DNA of 64,000 nucleotides from Chromera velia (GCA_018398765.1 JAHBMJ010005524.1:1-64000); one strand, 5' to 3'; counted from the stretch's first letter, positions 40,912-53,796 are shown. The notes: a model not told the origin generated them from the letters alone. Numbers and translations: made by a program.

Positions 40912-43344
40912 ATGTTCAAGGGTTGCACTGCAAATGTGAGGGATGCAGAGGATGTGAACGAGCTTAGACCTTTCAGCGGTCGGAGAGAGTGGACAAGAGA
41001 CAGAGGAGGAAGGCGAGTTGGAAGCCCCGTGCGTGGGCGTGGTGGCGACGGCGGTGCTGCTGCAGCTGCCCCCCCCGGGGCGTTGCGAGTCTTAGAAGAT
41101 CAGGCAGAAGGCGAGAGGGAGGAGCTGCAGAGTGTGTGCAGTTGTACAACTGAGGGAGAAGGAGCTGTTGGAGGAGGGGAAGGGGAAGGGGACCTCATGG
41201 GAGCGATCCAAGAAGAAAATCGGGCGGCGGGAGCCGCCAACAAGGCCCCTCAAGGTGTGTCACTACGACCATGCATTCACATAGCAGGCAGACGTGGGAG
41301 GGTGGAGCGAGGAGAGGCTGACATTGTATCGTGTCTGATCGACAACCAGTCTGTTCCCGTAGAATCACCCAGACTCCCGTTTATGGGATCCGTTGACCAT
41401 TCTTTGCTGACGGTTTCTCTTGTCTGCTCTCTGCGTCCGCCTTTCTGTGTGTGATGTCGGACGTTGAAATAGAGCCGCACTTCTTGAAACATGTTTTTGC
41501 GTGTGCGCCTGCCTGTGTCTGCGTGTTTGGTGTGAGTCGCGTGTACGATGTAGGTTGACTTTTTCATTTGCCGATCTGTGCACGCCTTCGTTTCCTTCAA
41601 TGTGCAGCGGCATCAGGAGGCAGCAGTACAGCGGCAACGGCAGGTGATGGCGTTCCCTTTCACGGTTCTCCTGCAAGCTCTGGAGGTGTACAGATGGTAT
41701 GTCTGTTGTTTGTCTTTCTTTCTTTCTTTCTTTCTTTCTGGGTAGCTGGCCATCCTCGGAGGAACACAAAACAACAACTCTCCTTGCCCCTTCTTTTCGG
41801 TGTCTTCTCTCTTACTGTCTCTGCGAACTTCTTTACGTACCACTTTGCAAAATCAGAACAAGCACGACATTGTACAAAAACCGATGCAGGACCTTCACGG
41901 CCTTCTTACGGCTGTAAACCCGCCGCCGGGAAACAACTGCATTCCCGGAGCGATGCCATCTTCCCCTCACGATAAACGCCACGCATCATCGCATGGGAAA
42001 GAGGTAGATAGGCATTTTCGACAGTACCACCAAGAAGTTGAAAAGGAAAAGGAGATGGATCAGCGGCGGCGGAAGCAACGGGTCACAGCTGGAAGGAGCC
42101 TCCACCCGTCTCCGCGAAGAGAAAAAGAGAAAAAAAAGGAAGATGCCGGTAGCATGGGGAGAGGGGTAGGGGGACCGGTTGGCTCAGCAACAAAAAAGCA
42201 CAAGGTATTGCATATCCAGGAGAGGCATCACCCAGAATATTGTCATCTCCGTCCGTTGTGGCGCTGCACGTCGGAGGACTCGTCAATTATGGAGGACCCA
42301 GGAGGAGGAGGAGGAGGAGGAGAGGCCTTCCGGGCCTTGGAAGGCGGGGGGGGAGCGGAGGAGGCGCTGGGTGTTGAATCTTCTGGTGCAGATGAATCAA
42401 ACGCAGGCTGCAGAGGTGGGGGGAGGGGTCAGAAGAGTTCTGCTTCAGGTTTGATCAGCAGGGGGGACGAGGGAGAAGGACGGTTTTCCCCGACATCCGT
42501 GACGGGGGGGCGATTCCCTCCCCAAATCCCCCCCCCACACTCAGACTTTCCCTCCCTGCCCCCAACGTCAGTCCGCCCGTCCCTCCAGGGCCCCACCGCG
42601 TCTCGTCACTCTCTCACAGGCAGAGTCAGTAGCGGAGGCAGAGGGGGAAGACCTCAAGCGCAAGTTGGCCGCACATTTCACCCGCTCCCTCCTATCCTTG
42701 CTCGTTCAGCCGAGCCCGACGATGACCCCCTAACTCCCGGAGGTCCCTCAGACTCCGACGCCGTCTCTTCTCTTCCCAGAGGAGACGTCATATCCTTAGC
42801 AACTCCCACGGAGTCACCAAACCAGGCAGACAAACGCTCGCCTGCCGCGACTCCCTCTGCCTCTGCAGCTGCGGGGAGAGGTGGGTGTACTCCAACAGGA
42901 GGATTTACACTGCAGCAGCAGCAGCAGCAGAGGGGGGAAAGGGGGGCTGCTGTCCCTCCGAAACCCATCTGCAGTTCTGAGGATCCGCCTCCTCCTCCCG
43001 TTCCCGCCACAAGTGTGCGCGGCTCATCGAACTCGCACATGAATGGCAAAAGTGACGAGAACGGAGGACGAGAGGGTCATGTCCCTCATGAAGCTTGGGG
43101 AAGTGGGGGAGGGGGTCTGGAGGTCGAGGGGGGGAGTTTTGTTGGCGGTGCACGAGCAGGAGGCCTCGGGGGTGGGAGACAGGGCAGCAGGCGGCAGGAT
43201 CGTCATGCGAACAGAGCTGCCCGGTTCTTTGCGCGATTCTTCTCTTGTGCACGAGATCCGACTGCGTCTGGTGACCGACGGTCAAATTGTGAGCCAAAAA
43301 GACAAATGTCAATGGATGGACCGCGCGGTAGAGAGAAAGGGTAA
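40912..43344 (+). CDS. Low-complexity Gly/Pro/Ser/Arg-rich protein, at least 3 exons, function unknown
   Basis: Exons 40912-41254, 41608-41696 and 41857-43344 join with matching phases: donor CAAG|GTGTGT, acceptor TGTGCAG, donor AGATG|GTATGT, acceptor AAAATCAG. The protein is rich in Gly, Pro, Ser, Arg and acidic runs, with a basic stretch (QRRRKQRV), a GGGGGGG run and a Gln run (LQQQQQQQR). It has no recognisable domain and is probably largely disordered. The start is uncertain: 40912 is the first in-frame ATG, but the frame is open from 40726. The end is also uncertain, because the TAA at 43342-43344 overlaps a strong donor (AAAGG|GTAAGTGAGG), so further exons may follow. Support comes from the long high-GC frame and clean splice sites. 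Confidence 0.6.
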
Positions 43345-44671
43345 GTGAGGGATGGATGATGGGAGCAAATCGATCAAAAAAATGACGGGTGGGTTGGAAG
43401 AGAAGAGAAGAGAAAATGAGAAGCCGAGGGGAGGGCTTGAAGGAAGCAATGACGATGAGAAATAGTGAATCTCGGCGCTCAGGCGATCGTTTGATTGATG
43501 GGTGGATGAACGGGTGGTTAGAATTTTGAGAGCTTTTTCAGTCTTTTGAGAAAAGAAAAATTGACTTCGTTTGGGGGGCTGTGGGCAAAGGAGAAGAGAG
43601 GTGAGGGACTGTTGCTGTCTTGTTTGATGCCCTCTCCCAGAGCGGAGTGTTGTGATTAGGGTCGGAGGGCTTTCCTTCCTTAATGGCCGTGCCTGAACGG
43701 AGGAGAGAGTGAAACGGTTGGAGAGAGTGAAACGGTTGGACGGCCGGACGCTCTGTTCCCCTTCCACTATCTTGCTGGTGACGAAAAAGAGAGGCAGACA
43801 TCAATTGTAAGGAGGCAAAGGAAAAAGAGATTGGATTCACATGTAGGGAAGGGGCGGTGTGTGACATTGCGCATGCATTTGCTGAATTTGGTTCGATCTG
43901 CGGGAACCAATGCTTTCTCTGTCGGACGTTTTCTTTCCTTTCTTTTTGCCTGGTGTCCTTTTTTCCTTTCTCCCCATTGTGAATAGACGAAAGGCTCATG
44001 GGAGAATCGAAAATGGAGACAAACAGACAGGCTGACCTACACCTGAACAGGTTTGGCACAAATTTCCTCTTTGTCAGAGAGCCCGCCTCTCCACTTGTGT
44101 CTGACTCTTTGAGTGCTTCAATTCTCTCCCCCGCCCACTTCTGTTGATCCCGGTTGTTCCCTCTCTTCCTCGACGAATTGAGCTAGCCCCGTTTTCGATC
44201 GCTTCTCGCCTCTCTCTTTATCCTGTTCTTCGCTGTGATTTGTCTAGCGATTTGTCATATACGGTTTGTCAAAGTCTCCAAGAATCCCAAATTGATAATT
44301 GATTCCTACTGATTGATTCATAACTTTACAAACTTGAATGGACCCTCTCGCAACGGTCACTGACACTGTGGGGTACTGTGTTATTACTGTGTTTAAATCA
44401 AACCTTTTAATAGTACGTTTGTATTTAGAGCAAAATTTATAGCTAGATTTACAGGCTCAATTACAGCTAGTTCGCCCGGACTACTGTCTTATAGTAGTGG
44501 TTTATTGAATGTTAAATTTTTTTTATAGACTTATACATAAATTATGCAAGGATAGGAATCGGATTGACTGACAGGGTTACTGAGTCATACTACTATAATA
44601 GTACTGACTGACCAAGCGACGTCACTCACTTAGTAATACTAGCTGTATTACTCTGAATGAATGATGATGAG

Positions 44672-44740
44672 GTGACTTAACCTGCCAGCCATCGTGTCCC
44701 AATGGCAAAGGGCACTCTGTGAGCATTCATGTCATATTGC
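44672..44740. repeat. Dispersed repeat, copy 2 (GTGACTTAACC family)
   Basis: GTGACTTAACCTGCCAGCCA then TCGTGTCCCAATGGC and GGGCACTCTGTG, parallel to the copy at 14561-14632. Confidence 0.55.
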
Positions 44741-44880
44741 AAGCTAGGAGCACGCTAGCGAATGCTCACCTAAAGCGGCCGAACTTTAGGACTACTAGCT
44801 AGCAAAACACTACTCCCCAGAATCGATCAGTCCGGTCCTAGGCATGCAGTAATGAGGGCACTGGCCTTTCGGGCGTCCCT

Positions 44881-45366
44881 CTAAAGAAGAAGCGAGAAGT
44901 ACCGCCTTACCCGCTCCTCGGCCTGCCCCACCTCCCTACCCCCTCGGGCTTCCTGTCTCTCTCCATGCTCACACACTTCTTCTATCGACATACGCTCCAG
45001 TCGCCTATACCAGAGATCATTCAGTCTCCCCCGCGGCCCCTCCGTTCGGACATAAGTTGTCAGATGGTGAATCGGATCGTCAATCAATTTCTCCCAACTT
45101 TTCTCTTCACAGGCTTTGCAAATTGATTTAACCCTCCCCCCCTGGTTTGCCTCCCCTCCAATAATGGTGCACAACAAAGGGCAGAAAACTGCCCGGGGGG
45201 AAGACAAGAACTGCTTGGGGAGAGGTTCCGCCAAGGCAGACCATGAGCCCTCCTTCCCCTCCACCAAGCTTCCGAGAACCAATTTTGCAAAGCGTTGGCT
45301 GCTACTATTCTCCTTCTGATATTCGGTCACGCAAGCAGACGGAGGAAAAGACATGCTCCCATGCAT
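44881..45366 (-). CDS. Hypothetical protein or exon
   Basis: A 161-codon frame with an ATG at 45366. Composition is protein-like rather than repetitive, with Cys pairs (FCPLLC, ICKACEEKSW) and a helical, charged C-terminal half (RLNDLWYRRLERMSIEEV). It lies in an otherwise AT-rich, repeat-laden stretch and is more GC-rich than its flanks. The Cys spacing could bind zinc, but no family is recognised. It could be a transposon remnant or a single exon. Confidence 0.3.
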   Translation of the reverse strand: MHGSMSFPPSACVTEYQKENSSSQRFAKLVLGSLVEGKEGSWSALAEPLPKQFLSSPRAVFCPLLCTIIGGEANQGGRVKSICKACEEKSWEKLIDDPIHHLTTYVRTEGPRGRLNDLWYRRLERMSIEEVCEHGERQEARGGREVGQAEERVRRYFSLLL

Positions 45367-45725
45367 TCTTTATCTCCCCTGCCTCCCCCCTCTCCTTTCT
45401 GTGATGGAGACCGGGTTTACCCAGTCCCCCATCCATTCGTTCACTTCTCTGTTTCTCGTTCCCCTTCTCAGCTTGCTATCTGATATTCTGAAATCGACCT
45501 TATTGGGTTCACCTATGTTCACCTTCCAGGAGGGCAGGACTGATGGGTTACACAAGCTTCTTTGCAGACCCCGACCACACCCTTAACTCCCCCCTCCTAT
45601 GGCATACCCACAATGCTTGAGGCAAAGGGAGAGACTTCTCAATACCCCCCAACTCTGACACTAAGAATCTCTCTCATGAGCCTCAGCCCAACAGCTGCAA
45701 GGGTCGGAAACACAAAAGAATATAT

Positions 45726-45952
45726 TTATTCATTCATTCATTCATTCATTCATTCATTTCTTTCAAGTTATTCATTCATCCATATTCATTCATTCATTCA
45801 TTCATTCATTCATTCATTCATTCATTTATTCAGAATCAATCATTCATTCATTCATTCATTCATTCATTCATGATTCATCCATTCTAGCATTCATTAATTC
45901 ATTCATGATTCATCTATCCTGGAGACTATCCATTCATTCATTCATTCATTCA
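45726..45952. repeat. (CATT)n array
   Basis: Four interrupted blocks of CATT repeats over about 225 bp. Confidence 0.95.
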
Positions 45953-45958
45953 CTATAG

Positions 45959-46240
45959 GGCCATGTAAAAATTTATTTGAGTCTAGATTTGAGTGACAGT
46001 TAGTGCATGGCATGTAACAGGCTCAAGGGGGGGGCGGGTCTTTACGTGCCATCGAAGCAAAAATGACTGTTCTTCTCGACTAATATAATCAAAACACATT
46101 TTTAAGTCAAAAAAACTGGGTTTTCAATTTTTTTAGGGGGGTTGCGTGCCGCTGTAATGGTAGGTAGAGGGGGAGGGGGGGGTCTTGCATGTCACTGACA
46201 CTCAAACAAACTTTTATATAGCCTTGACTCGGACTCTGAG
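45959..46240. mobile_element. Possible MITE-like inverted-repeat element
   Basis: GGCCATGTAAAAATTTATTT followed by GAGT on the left and the reverse complement of GGCTATATAAAAGTTTGTTT plus GAGT on the right, about 20 of 24 matching. No clear target-site duplication. Weak call. Confidence 0.35.
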
Positions 46241-46814
46241 CCCCAATCAAAGTTGTCAATGACTCACTATTAATAGGTAGACAATAACAGCAACAAGATT
46301 TGAATTGATTGAATGTAGTCTATAGATAGAATGCACTTTTATATTGTTTTGAATCTTGTAGTAAGAGGCTTGGAATGGGGGAAACATACCGCTGGACATA
46401 CCAGCACCTAGACCGTCACCCGGCCGCTACCGGAGAGCAGCAGTGGCAATTGACACCGCGTCTGAAACTTTACATATACGCACATGCATTGAGTTAACTT
46501 AAGGTCACTCTTACGTCAGTGCGGCGACTTGTGCGGCGACAAAAAAATAGGAGGACGAAAGTATGACACGGAAAGAATTGAAGCAAACCACTTTGGTACA
46601 TGCGCAGCCCTTTCACCTTAATTTGAACCTGTTTCTCCCCTCCTCGGAGACTTTGGTCTAATTCTCCCCTCCCTATTCCTGCTCACTGACTGCGATCTGA
46701 ATTCAATGACATTTGATCTCTTCCAACCATATGGAAGGGACAAACAATGGAAGAAAAAAAGGTATGTAAACATTGAAAACAAAGCAAGGAAGAGTTGAAG
46801 GAAAGACAAACGAA

Positions 46815-46819
46815 AAAAA

Positions 46820-46852
<33 letters not shown>

Positions 46853-46949
46853 GAAGAAAGGAAGGGAAGGAAGGAAGGAAGGAAGGAACGAACGAACGAA
46901 CGAACGAACAGACGAACGAACGAACGAACGAACGAACGAACGAACGAAT
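46815..46949. repeat. (GAAA)n(GGAA)n(CGAA)n array
   Basis: Purine-rich tetranucleotide array just 3' of the minus-strand PH-domain gene. Confidence 0.95.
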
Positions 46950-46985
46950 GAGGAAGTGAAATAATACCAAGAAAAATTAAGCACT

Positions 46986-49900
46986 TCACGACCCACAGAC
47001 TCGAAACTCGTGGCCCCCCATAGAAGGAAGGCACCAAATGTATCCCCCGTCCCACCCTCGTTTGAAGACCACCGGTGGAGCCCCTCTTGTTTGCCTGTTT
47101 GCAGGTCCAAGACGCGATCCCTCAAATTGATCTGCTGGAGGAGGAATTGCAGGGTTCCCGACTTTTGGGGCTTTTTGGACACCCGCATGGGGAGGAGAGC
47201 CGCCGTGGGGGGAAGGGGATGAGTGTTCGGAAGGGGGCGCAGAGTCTAAGGGGGAAACAGGCGCTGGCAGTGGTGCGAGCGGAGATGCAGCAACGGTGAA
47301 CATGGGGGCAGTGAGAGAGGGAGAGACCTGAATGCCCACCGTCGTGGTCGGGGCTTTGGTCATTGGGGAGCAGATTTCTTGGGGTGCAAATGTGTGTTCG
47401 GAGGGCTGGTTTTGCGGTCTTGTTTGTGGTGGCTTCTTTGGGGGAATCGGAGAGGGGCTCAGCCGTTCAACCGTCGACCTTCTGATGGTTTGATTGTTAT
47501 TCGGGGGGTAAAGTGGGGGGGCTCCGTTGGTGTTTGGGGAGGGGAGAGTTTCGTGCGGCTGATGATGAATGAGACGCTGTTGTTGTGGAATTGAATGTGA
47601 AGGCCCTGTCAGTGGAAGGAAGGGAGCAGGTTGGTGAGGTTGGAAACGGGGAGAGTTGACGGAGGAGAAAACTCCGTGGGGAGATGCGAGAAGGGACATA
47701 TTTAGACCTGACTGCCTTCTAATCGGATGGAGCTGTGTTGGTTGATACTGCTGTAGATGCGCTTGAGTCTGTTGCATGTTTTGCATCGGGTACTGGTTTT
47801 GTTGTTGCTGTTGCACAAGAGTCTGTTGCATGTTTTGCATCGGGTACTGGTTTTGTTGTTGCTGTTGCACAAGAGGATTCTGCATTGCCCTCTGCTGGAG
47901 ACCAGGAAGAGGAACGTTACCGAACGGAACAGAAACGTGCTGCTGTGCAAAGGGGGGGTGAGAGACGGGCCACTGCGACTGCAAAGTCGCATGGGGCTGC
48001 ACTGGAGCGTTGTGCGGGGTTGGAGTGGGGGAGATCTGCGTGGCCTGAAAATGGGAGTTTGCGTGGGGTTGATACATCGAAGTGGAGGCCTCTGGGTGTG
48101 TCCTGTGGATTGACATTTTGACTGTCGAAGTATTTTCTTCTCCAACAGTGGAAGTCTGAATTCGTGGGGTTGGTGGGGGACTTTGGCCTCCAAGCAGAGT
48201 TCCGGGTGTTGGTGGGGTCTTTGAAGCGACGGTTGGTCCGGAGGGTTTTTGATAATGAGGGGGGGGAAGGGCGTTGGAGGTGAGGGCCCAGTTGGGCTCC
48301 GGGACGGAGTGAGAGGGACGCCTGTAAGCTGGGTGGGGGGCAGGTCCTGCATGGGGCTGAAGCAAAGGGTGGTGTTGAAATTGAAATTGTTGTTGCGGCT
48401 GCTGAAAATGGACGATTCTTCCGTCAGCGGCCTGCTGAAGGTGTGGCTGCAGCGGAGGGGGAGCCTGTACGCAGGGCTGTAGAGTCATTGCAGAAGCTGT
48501 CGCCAGATGCCCTGCTGGGTTCATGAGAACTGGTGGTATGGAGCTGTGGGTGCTTGGAGAGATTGGTGAACCTGCGTGAAAGAGAAAAGTCCTAGGCGTT
48601 AGGCCCGATGGAGACGGCTGACCGATGCTGATGGGTGGGGCGTCAAACAAGCGTGCAGTCTGCGGAGGTGTGAATTGAAGAACCTCAGGTTGCCTCATTG
48701 AGCTTCCAACTGGAGCTGTTCGGATTGGGGGAGGGTCTGCTTCAATTTGTTCGGCCGCTTCTTTTTTTGTTGCATTCGTTGAAGGCTGTGTTGCATTGCA
48801 ACGCGGGAGATTTGGTGGATTGGGGGAGGTCGGAGTTTGGTGGGATTTTTTGGGTTTCTGTTTCTCCATATCAGGCCATTCGGCCCTTCTCGGCTTGGCC
48901 GAAGATTTGTCCTCATAAAAGGAAGCCTCAAGAGGTTGGTCGATGCTCATCTTCTCAACTGGCCCTCCACTCTTTGCTGCTCCAAGACGGAAAAGGGCTC
49001 TCTCACGGCGCCTCAGTGGATGGCTGGGGTCTGAATCTGCCTCCATTACGAGGCTTCTAGAAGCGACCACCGAATTTGCAAACGCAGTGAGAGCCTCTCT
49101 GTCTGCAACGCCCGAGCCCCTTTCCCGCTGGTGTCCTGCTCGTATGTCCGTTGGCGACGAAGCTTTTGCACTTGTGGAATGCACGTGCGGGGCACAAAAT
49201 GCCAACTTGGCAGAAGAGTCGCAAGCCTCGAATGAAGCCACCGAGGGGTGGGATGCTGCACCTGCAGGGGCATGCAGAAAAAAGGATAGACAGACTGATA
49301 GACAGGTGGACAGACAGATTCTCATATGTTTGTTTTTCTTCTTTTATTTTGATACGTTTCGTCTGGGACTTCTTTCTACAAAAAAGAGAGAGAGGACATC
49401 AAACACATCAAGTTTACGACAGACACAGAGACCGACAGACAGATAGACAGACAGACAGACAGGCAGGCAGACAGACAGACAGACATGGCAGGCAGGAAGA
49501 CAGACAGGCAGACAGACAGACAGACAGACAGACAGACATGGCAGGCAGACCGACCTTCTGATTCTGCTTCATAAACAAGGACACACTGCCGGCGTCCTGC
49601 AGGCAAACCGGATGAAAACTCACATTGAGAAACTAATTCCTTCTTCATATTCCGTACACAAGTCAGATTCCCTCAATGATCCTGTGGCGTACACGACAAA
49701 ACACTAAAATGGCACATACGAACCTCTGGCATTGTTGTTTATGACACTTCAGAAATGTAAACACTCATAAGTATCCGACCAAAATACAAACTCTTACAAA
49801 CGTGTATACCGGCACCCACTTTGACGAGAGCGCGCAACGTGGTAAGCACAGCGTCCTGACGGTCTGTTGTCGCCATGCGGGTGTGTCTATCAATAAATCT

Positions 49901-51900
49901 CCACGAAAAGAAATGGAAACGGTTGAATAAGCACTTGACTGTCAAAGAGCCCCTCACAAACGTCAATTCTTTTGTAAGAGTCGACATACATTAGGATCGA
50001 GAAAGGATTCCAATTATCTATCGTCATAAACTCTCTGTCAATACGGCATTGCCTTGCTCAAAGCAAACATACACGTATTTGCGGAGAATAAAAAAATGCT
50101 CACCCTCGTACGGCCCCTCCCAAATTGCGGTTCTTTTGCTGACAGTCAGACCTTCCCGGGACTTGACATCCGACTGAAGCGCCGCCTCTTCAGACCTGCA
50201 GCACCTGATCGCGCGATCAGCTACCGTCACGTGACGATACACCCATCGCCCGGCTGCAGACAAAGGTGCAAAGAATGAACTTCTTACCTGGAAGACATTG
50301 ACACAAAAAACGAGACGGACAGACACACGGACAAGACATAGAGGACAGACAGGACTAAAAAGACTAAAAACCAGGCAGGCAGGCACACAATGAAGACAAA
50401 GAAAAACTTGCATCAGTCGCACAGTCAATTGTTGGAGGACCACGCGAAATAAGAACAAGAGCGGGCAAGGAAGAAGAGAAACGACGGACGAGAAAAAAAG
50501 GTCGAAAAGAGAGAGCCACTTCAGAATACGAGAAAGGACGCCCAATCACAAAAAGGAATGAGGGAAGGTACGTATGTTTTTAGAGGCAGCCTATCAACAC
50601 CCAACTGGACAAAAAGTCCCAACTCACTCATCCAATCTGCAGCTAGCAAAATCAAATTTGCGACGCGAGAATACATCGATAGATATCGACTAATTCATCC
50701 TTCCTTCCTCTGATTCTCGCACCTGATTCTTGCGATGAAGACGACGGCGCACCCGAAACCAAGAGACCCAGTCCTCCAGAGAACAACAGTTCGACTTCCT
50801 GGAGTACTTCCTCGTAATCTTCCTCTTCCCCCTCTTTTTCCTTCTCCTCCTCCTTTCCCTCCGCTTCCTCTTTTTCTGTTCCCTCGTGAGTTTCCTTGCT
50901 GCGCTCCCTGTCCAATGAGAGGAAATCCGGAGAAGTGCGCTCCCCCCTTCCTGCCGCGTGCACGTCTGCCTGTAAAATGGGGCTTATGCATTGTGTGGGC
51001 GTGCGGGAAATGACAGAGAGGTCGCCCCCTTCCGACTCCGGAGGGATACTTGGGGGGTACGCAGAGGCCCCGCCGGCTGTTCCTACAGGGTTTCCGCCTT
51101 CTCTTCTGGTTACTGCAGTCGACCGGAATTCAGAGGACTGCGGCCCGACAGCTGCAGGAGCAGCGGGAACATGGGAAGAACGCGAGGCAGCAGAACTGGC
51201 GGAACTTCGACGTCTCCTCTGTGCGGGGGGATGAGTTTGGGGCTTCGGTTTTCCCCCCCTGGGGCGGTCCTTCGGTTGCACTGCTGTCACACTTGGGGTT
51301 CCTTCATCCGTGTGTCTCTTCTGGCTGTTTGCTTTGTCTTCGGAGAGGCGCCTGGGTGTGCCCTGAGCATTACTTCCCGTTTTCTTTCCCTTGACGCCCT
51401 TCTTGGCTGAACTCAAAGGCAAGGAACCCCCATGGATCGTTTTGGGCTCAGAGTCGGACTGACGAATTGCCAATGCGACTGCCGACTGGAGAGCCTCGAG
51501 CCATCTGAGACATTCACGGAGAGAGGTACACTGGAAGGCAATCTTCGGATCAGGCGCCTGCATGCGTATCAATCAATCATGCGGATGAATGAATATTCGT
51601 ATTATACCGCTTCGAGATGAGCTTTCCAGACAAAAATCATGTTCTCATTTATTTTCTGTTCTACCGCGCTACCGATTTCACATGCAGTCTCCAGAGAACT
51701 CTTGTAAGCTAGCTGTGTGTGCTCTTTGATTTGCATGGGACTCGGGCCCTGCAGGGATTGAGAGTTCTATCTCTCTGTCTGGTAAATGCGTCTCCAATTT
51801 ACAAACACACACAAGATGCATGTAGTCGTGAAATCAATAACAAATACGAGCACATGGAGCGTGCAAAGAAGGAGCGAGCACTTTCGTTGCTGTTTTGATT

Positions 51901-51962
<62 letters not shown>

Positions 51963-52002
51963 TGAGTGTGAGTGTGAGTGTGCGTGTGAGTGTGAGAGTG
52001 AG

Positions 52003-52040
<38 letters not shown>

Positions 52041-52047
52041 TGAGTGA

Positions 52048-52082
<35 letters not shown>

Positions 52083-52085
52083 TGA

Positions 52086-52123
<38 letters not shown>

Positions 52124-53796
52124 GTGGTCTGTACATTGCTTTCAAGTGAACGTAGGCATTGTCTCTTTTCTGCAAAGATGTGCGTGCAGTAGGAGAATCG
52201 TACGTAAATATGAATGCCCGTATGTGTCTCTCCATAGACATGCGTACACGTGTCACAATTCCAGATTGACCCTTCGTCGTACCTGTGCAAAGCCCAACTC
52301 GCACGGAGCAGCGAAGGCCCCCCAGTCCTCGAGACTGTTGTTGTAAATGAAAAGGCAGTGTTCCTTTCCTGCATTAATTCTCACAAGTGAACGAAAATGC
52401 GAAGATTCAGTATGTCCGTAGGAGTGGTGTCGGCAGAATGGAGGCGACCGGACAACAGGCAAAGGACAAAAGAAAAAAGCGGGAATGAATGTTCGGGGGA
52501 AGAAAACAGTTGATTGAAAAGTAGGTGAAAGAATGAATGTGTACATCCGGACCGACCAGAACCATTCAAAATTGGGAAGCGGAAACATCAAAAATCCCGA
52601 ACAGCTTTTCTCGAAAACAAAAGGGACCTTCTTTTTCTTGCCGAACTCATCAGGCACTATAAGTCGGGCAAAATCGACATTGATTCAGCTCTTTGCTCTC
52701 GGTCCGATCAGATCCACTGACCGACCAGAGTAATCCGTCGGCCTCCAAACGCTCGTCAGTCCCGTGATGTCCATCGCCACAACCCCCTTTCCCCTCTTCC
52801 GCCCCTCCCCTTCTCCTTGCATCATGTCGCTTTCTTTCTCTTTCTCTGATGGTGTCGTTGTCCCTTCATCCTCTGTCTCTCTCTCTGTCTGTACTGACAG
52901 ACGAGTACCTTCGAGGAGTGCACGACTTCGGGGCCAGGTCTCTGCAGAAATCAAAGGGAAAGGGAAGGGAAAAGAATGCAGGAAAGGGGCGGACAGTGCA
53001 GGAAGGAAGGAAAAAAGGGATCGGAGAGGCGAAATCGGGACTTTCCCGGCACTAATGCAACAGGGAAAACAAGATGAGCTTGGTGCGCGAAGCAAGCAGC
53101 ACCATAAATACTGAGATGGACACACCAAGATGGTTGAAAGTATTCTAGCCTTCAAACACAAAAGAGATCAGGAATCGAGACGCACTCTCGTTATTCGCAG
53201 ACGCATGCGCATTCATACATGCATGCGTGGACCTTTCTTGCCGTATCTATCAGCTTGCAACTGAATGTGGAACAATTCACATTGAGAAAAAGGATCGACG
53301 CAACGGTTTTATAGATCCTCGATTGTACAAGCATATATTCACACAAGCATACACACATACTTTCAGATGCAGGGCCTGATGAAGGACCTGAGACACACAA
53401 AAGACACCACACACACACACACACACACACATGCATACATACATATACAATACACACATATGCATACATACATACACACATGCACACATACTCACACACA
53501 TACACATACACATGCACACACAGAGAGAGAGGGGGGGGGGGGCGGGGGGGGAGATACGTGCATGCATGCGTCTACACATGCAAATGTACGCATACAGATA
53601 CATACCAAACACAGTTGCATGTAAATGTACAATTCCACACACATGCAAAGACTGTCAACTCACTTCCTTTTAGTATGCGCAGCATCACAGGGCCCTGACA
53701 GGTTGGCGAAGGCTCCTCATCCCTCGACCATCCTCGCCAGACACTTTGCGGGGTGGCAGTGGGGGGTCTGCCCGGCACTGTAAAGCTGCCGTGCAT
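46986..53796 (-). CDS. PH-like-domain protein with long Pro/Gln-rich C-terminal region, 7 exons
   Basis: Exons, high to low: 53796-53664, 52368-52283, 51557-50723, 50253-50104, 49968-49816 (or 49810), 49596-49555, 49261-46986; 3675 nt, about 1224 aa, phases consistent. Near the N terminus VMLRILKG, KEHCLFIYNN and SLRECLRWLEALQSA give the strands and closing helix of a PH domain. A Lys/Glu/Ser-rich linker follows. A second PH-like module has WVYRHVTVADRAIR and, after the exon junctions, TRMATTDRQDAVLTTLRAL. The last exon encodes about 750 residues of Pro/Gln/Ser/His-rich, presumably disordered sequence, including the 18-residue duplication at 47767-47874. A lipid- or protein-binding adaptor role is inferred from the PH folds only. 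The first exon is the least certain: an alternative ATG at 52774 is also phase-compatible. Exon 6's acceptor (ACAAAAG) is weak. Confidence 0.65.
47767..47874 (-). repeat. Perfect 54-bp tandem duplication in coding sequence
   Basis: Two identical 54-bp units (47767-47820 and 47821-47874) encode LVQQQQQNQYPMQNMQQT twice, the last residue differing only through the downstream codon. Identity at DNA level suggests a recent duplication. Confidence 0.95.
49419..49550. repeat. (GACA)n(GGCA)n array in PH-gene intron
   Basis: Tetranucleotide array ending next to the donor of exon 49596-49555. Confidence 0.95.
51907..52128. repeat. (CT)n(GT)n compound microsatellite in PH-gene intron
   Basis: About 220 bp of CT, GT and GTGAGT variants. 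Confidence 0.95.
53409..53552. repeat. (AC)n/(ACAT)n array and G-run in PH-gene intron 1
   Basis: Alternating AC and ACAT blocks followed by GAGAGAGA and a G-run at about 53530-53551. Confidence 0.9.

Larger units (their letters stand above)
43345..46985. other. Spacer, AT-rich in the middle, with repeats
   Basis: 43345-44100 may still contain intron or 3' UTR of the gene to the left. 44200-44880 and 45950-46570 are AT-rich like the other repeat tracts. It also contains the hypothetical frame at 44881-45366, the CATT array, a dispersed repeat copy and a possible MITE. No other gene is supported. Confidence 0.45.

Noticed and set aside
43538-44059. 173-codon minus-strand frame
   Set aside because: Ser/Arg/Lys-rich without motif, overlapping probable 3' sequence of the plus-strand gene, with no splice or start support.
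52726-52774. Alternative first exon of the PH-like gene (MDITGLTSVW...)
   Set aside because: Phase-compatible, but the exon at 53664-53796 supplies a PH-strand-like VMLRILKG directly before KEHCLFIY. Kept only as a possible alternative start.
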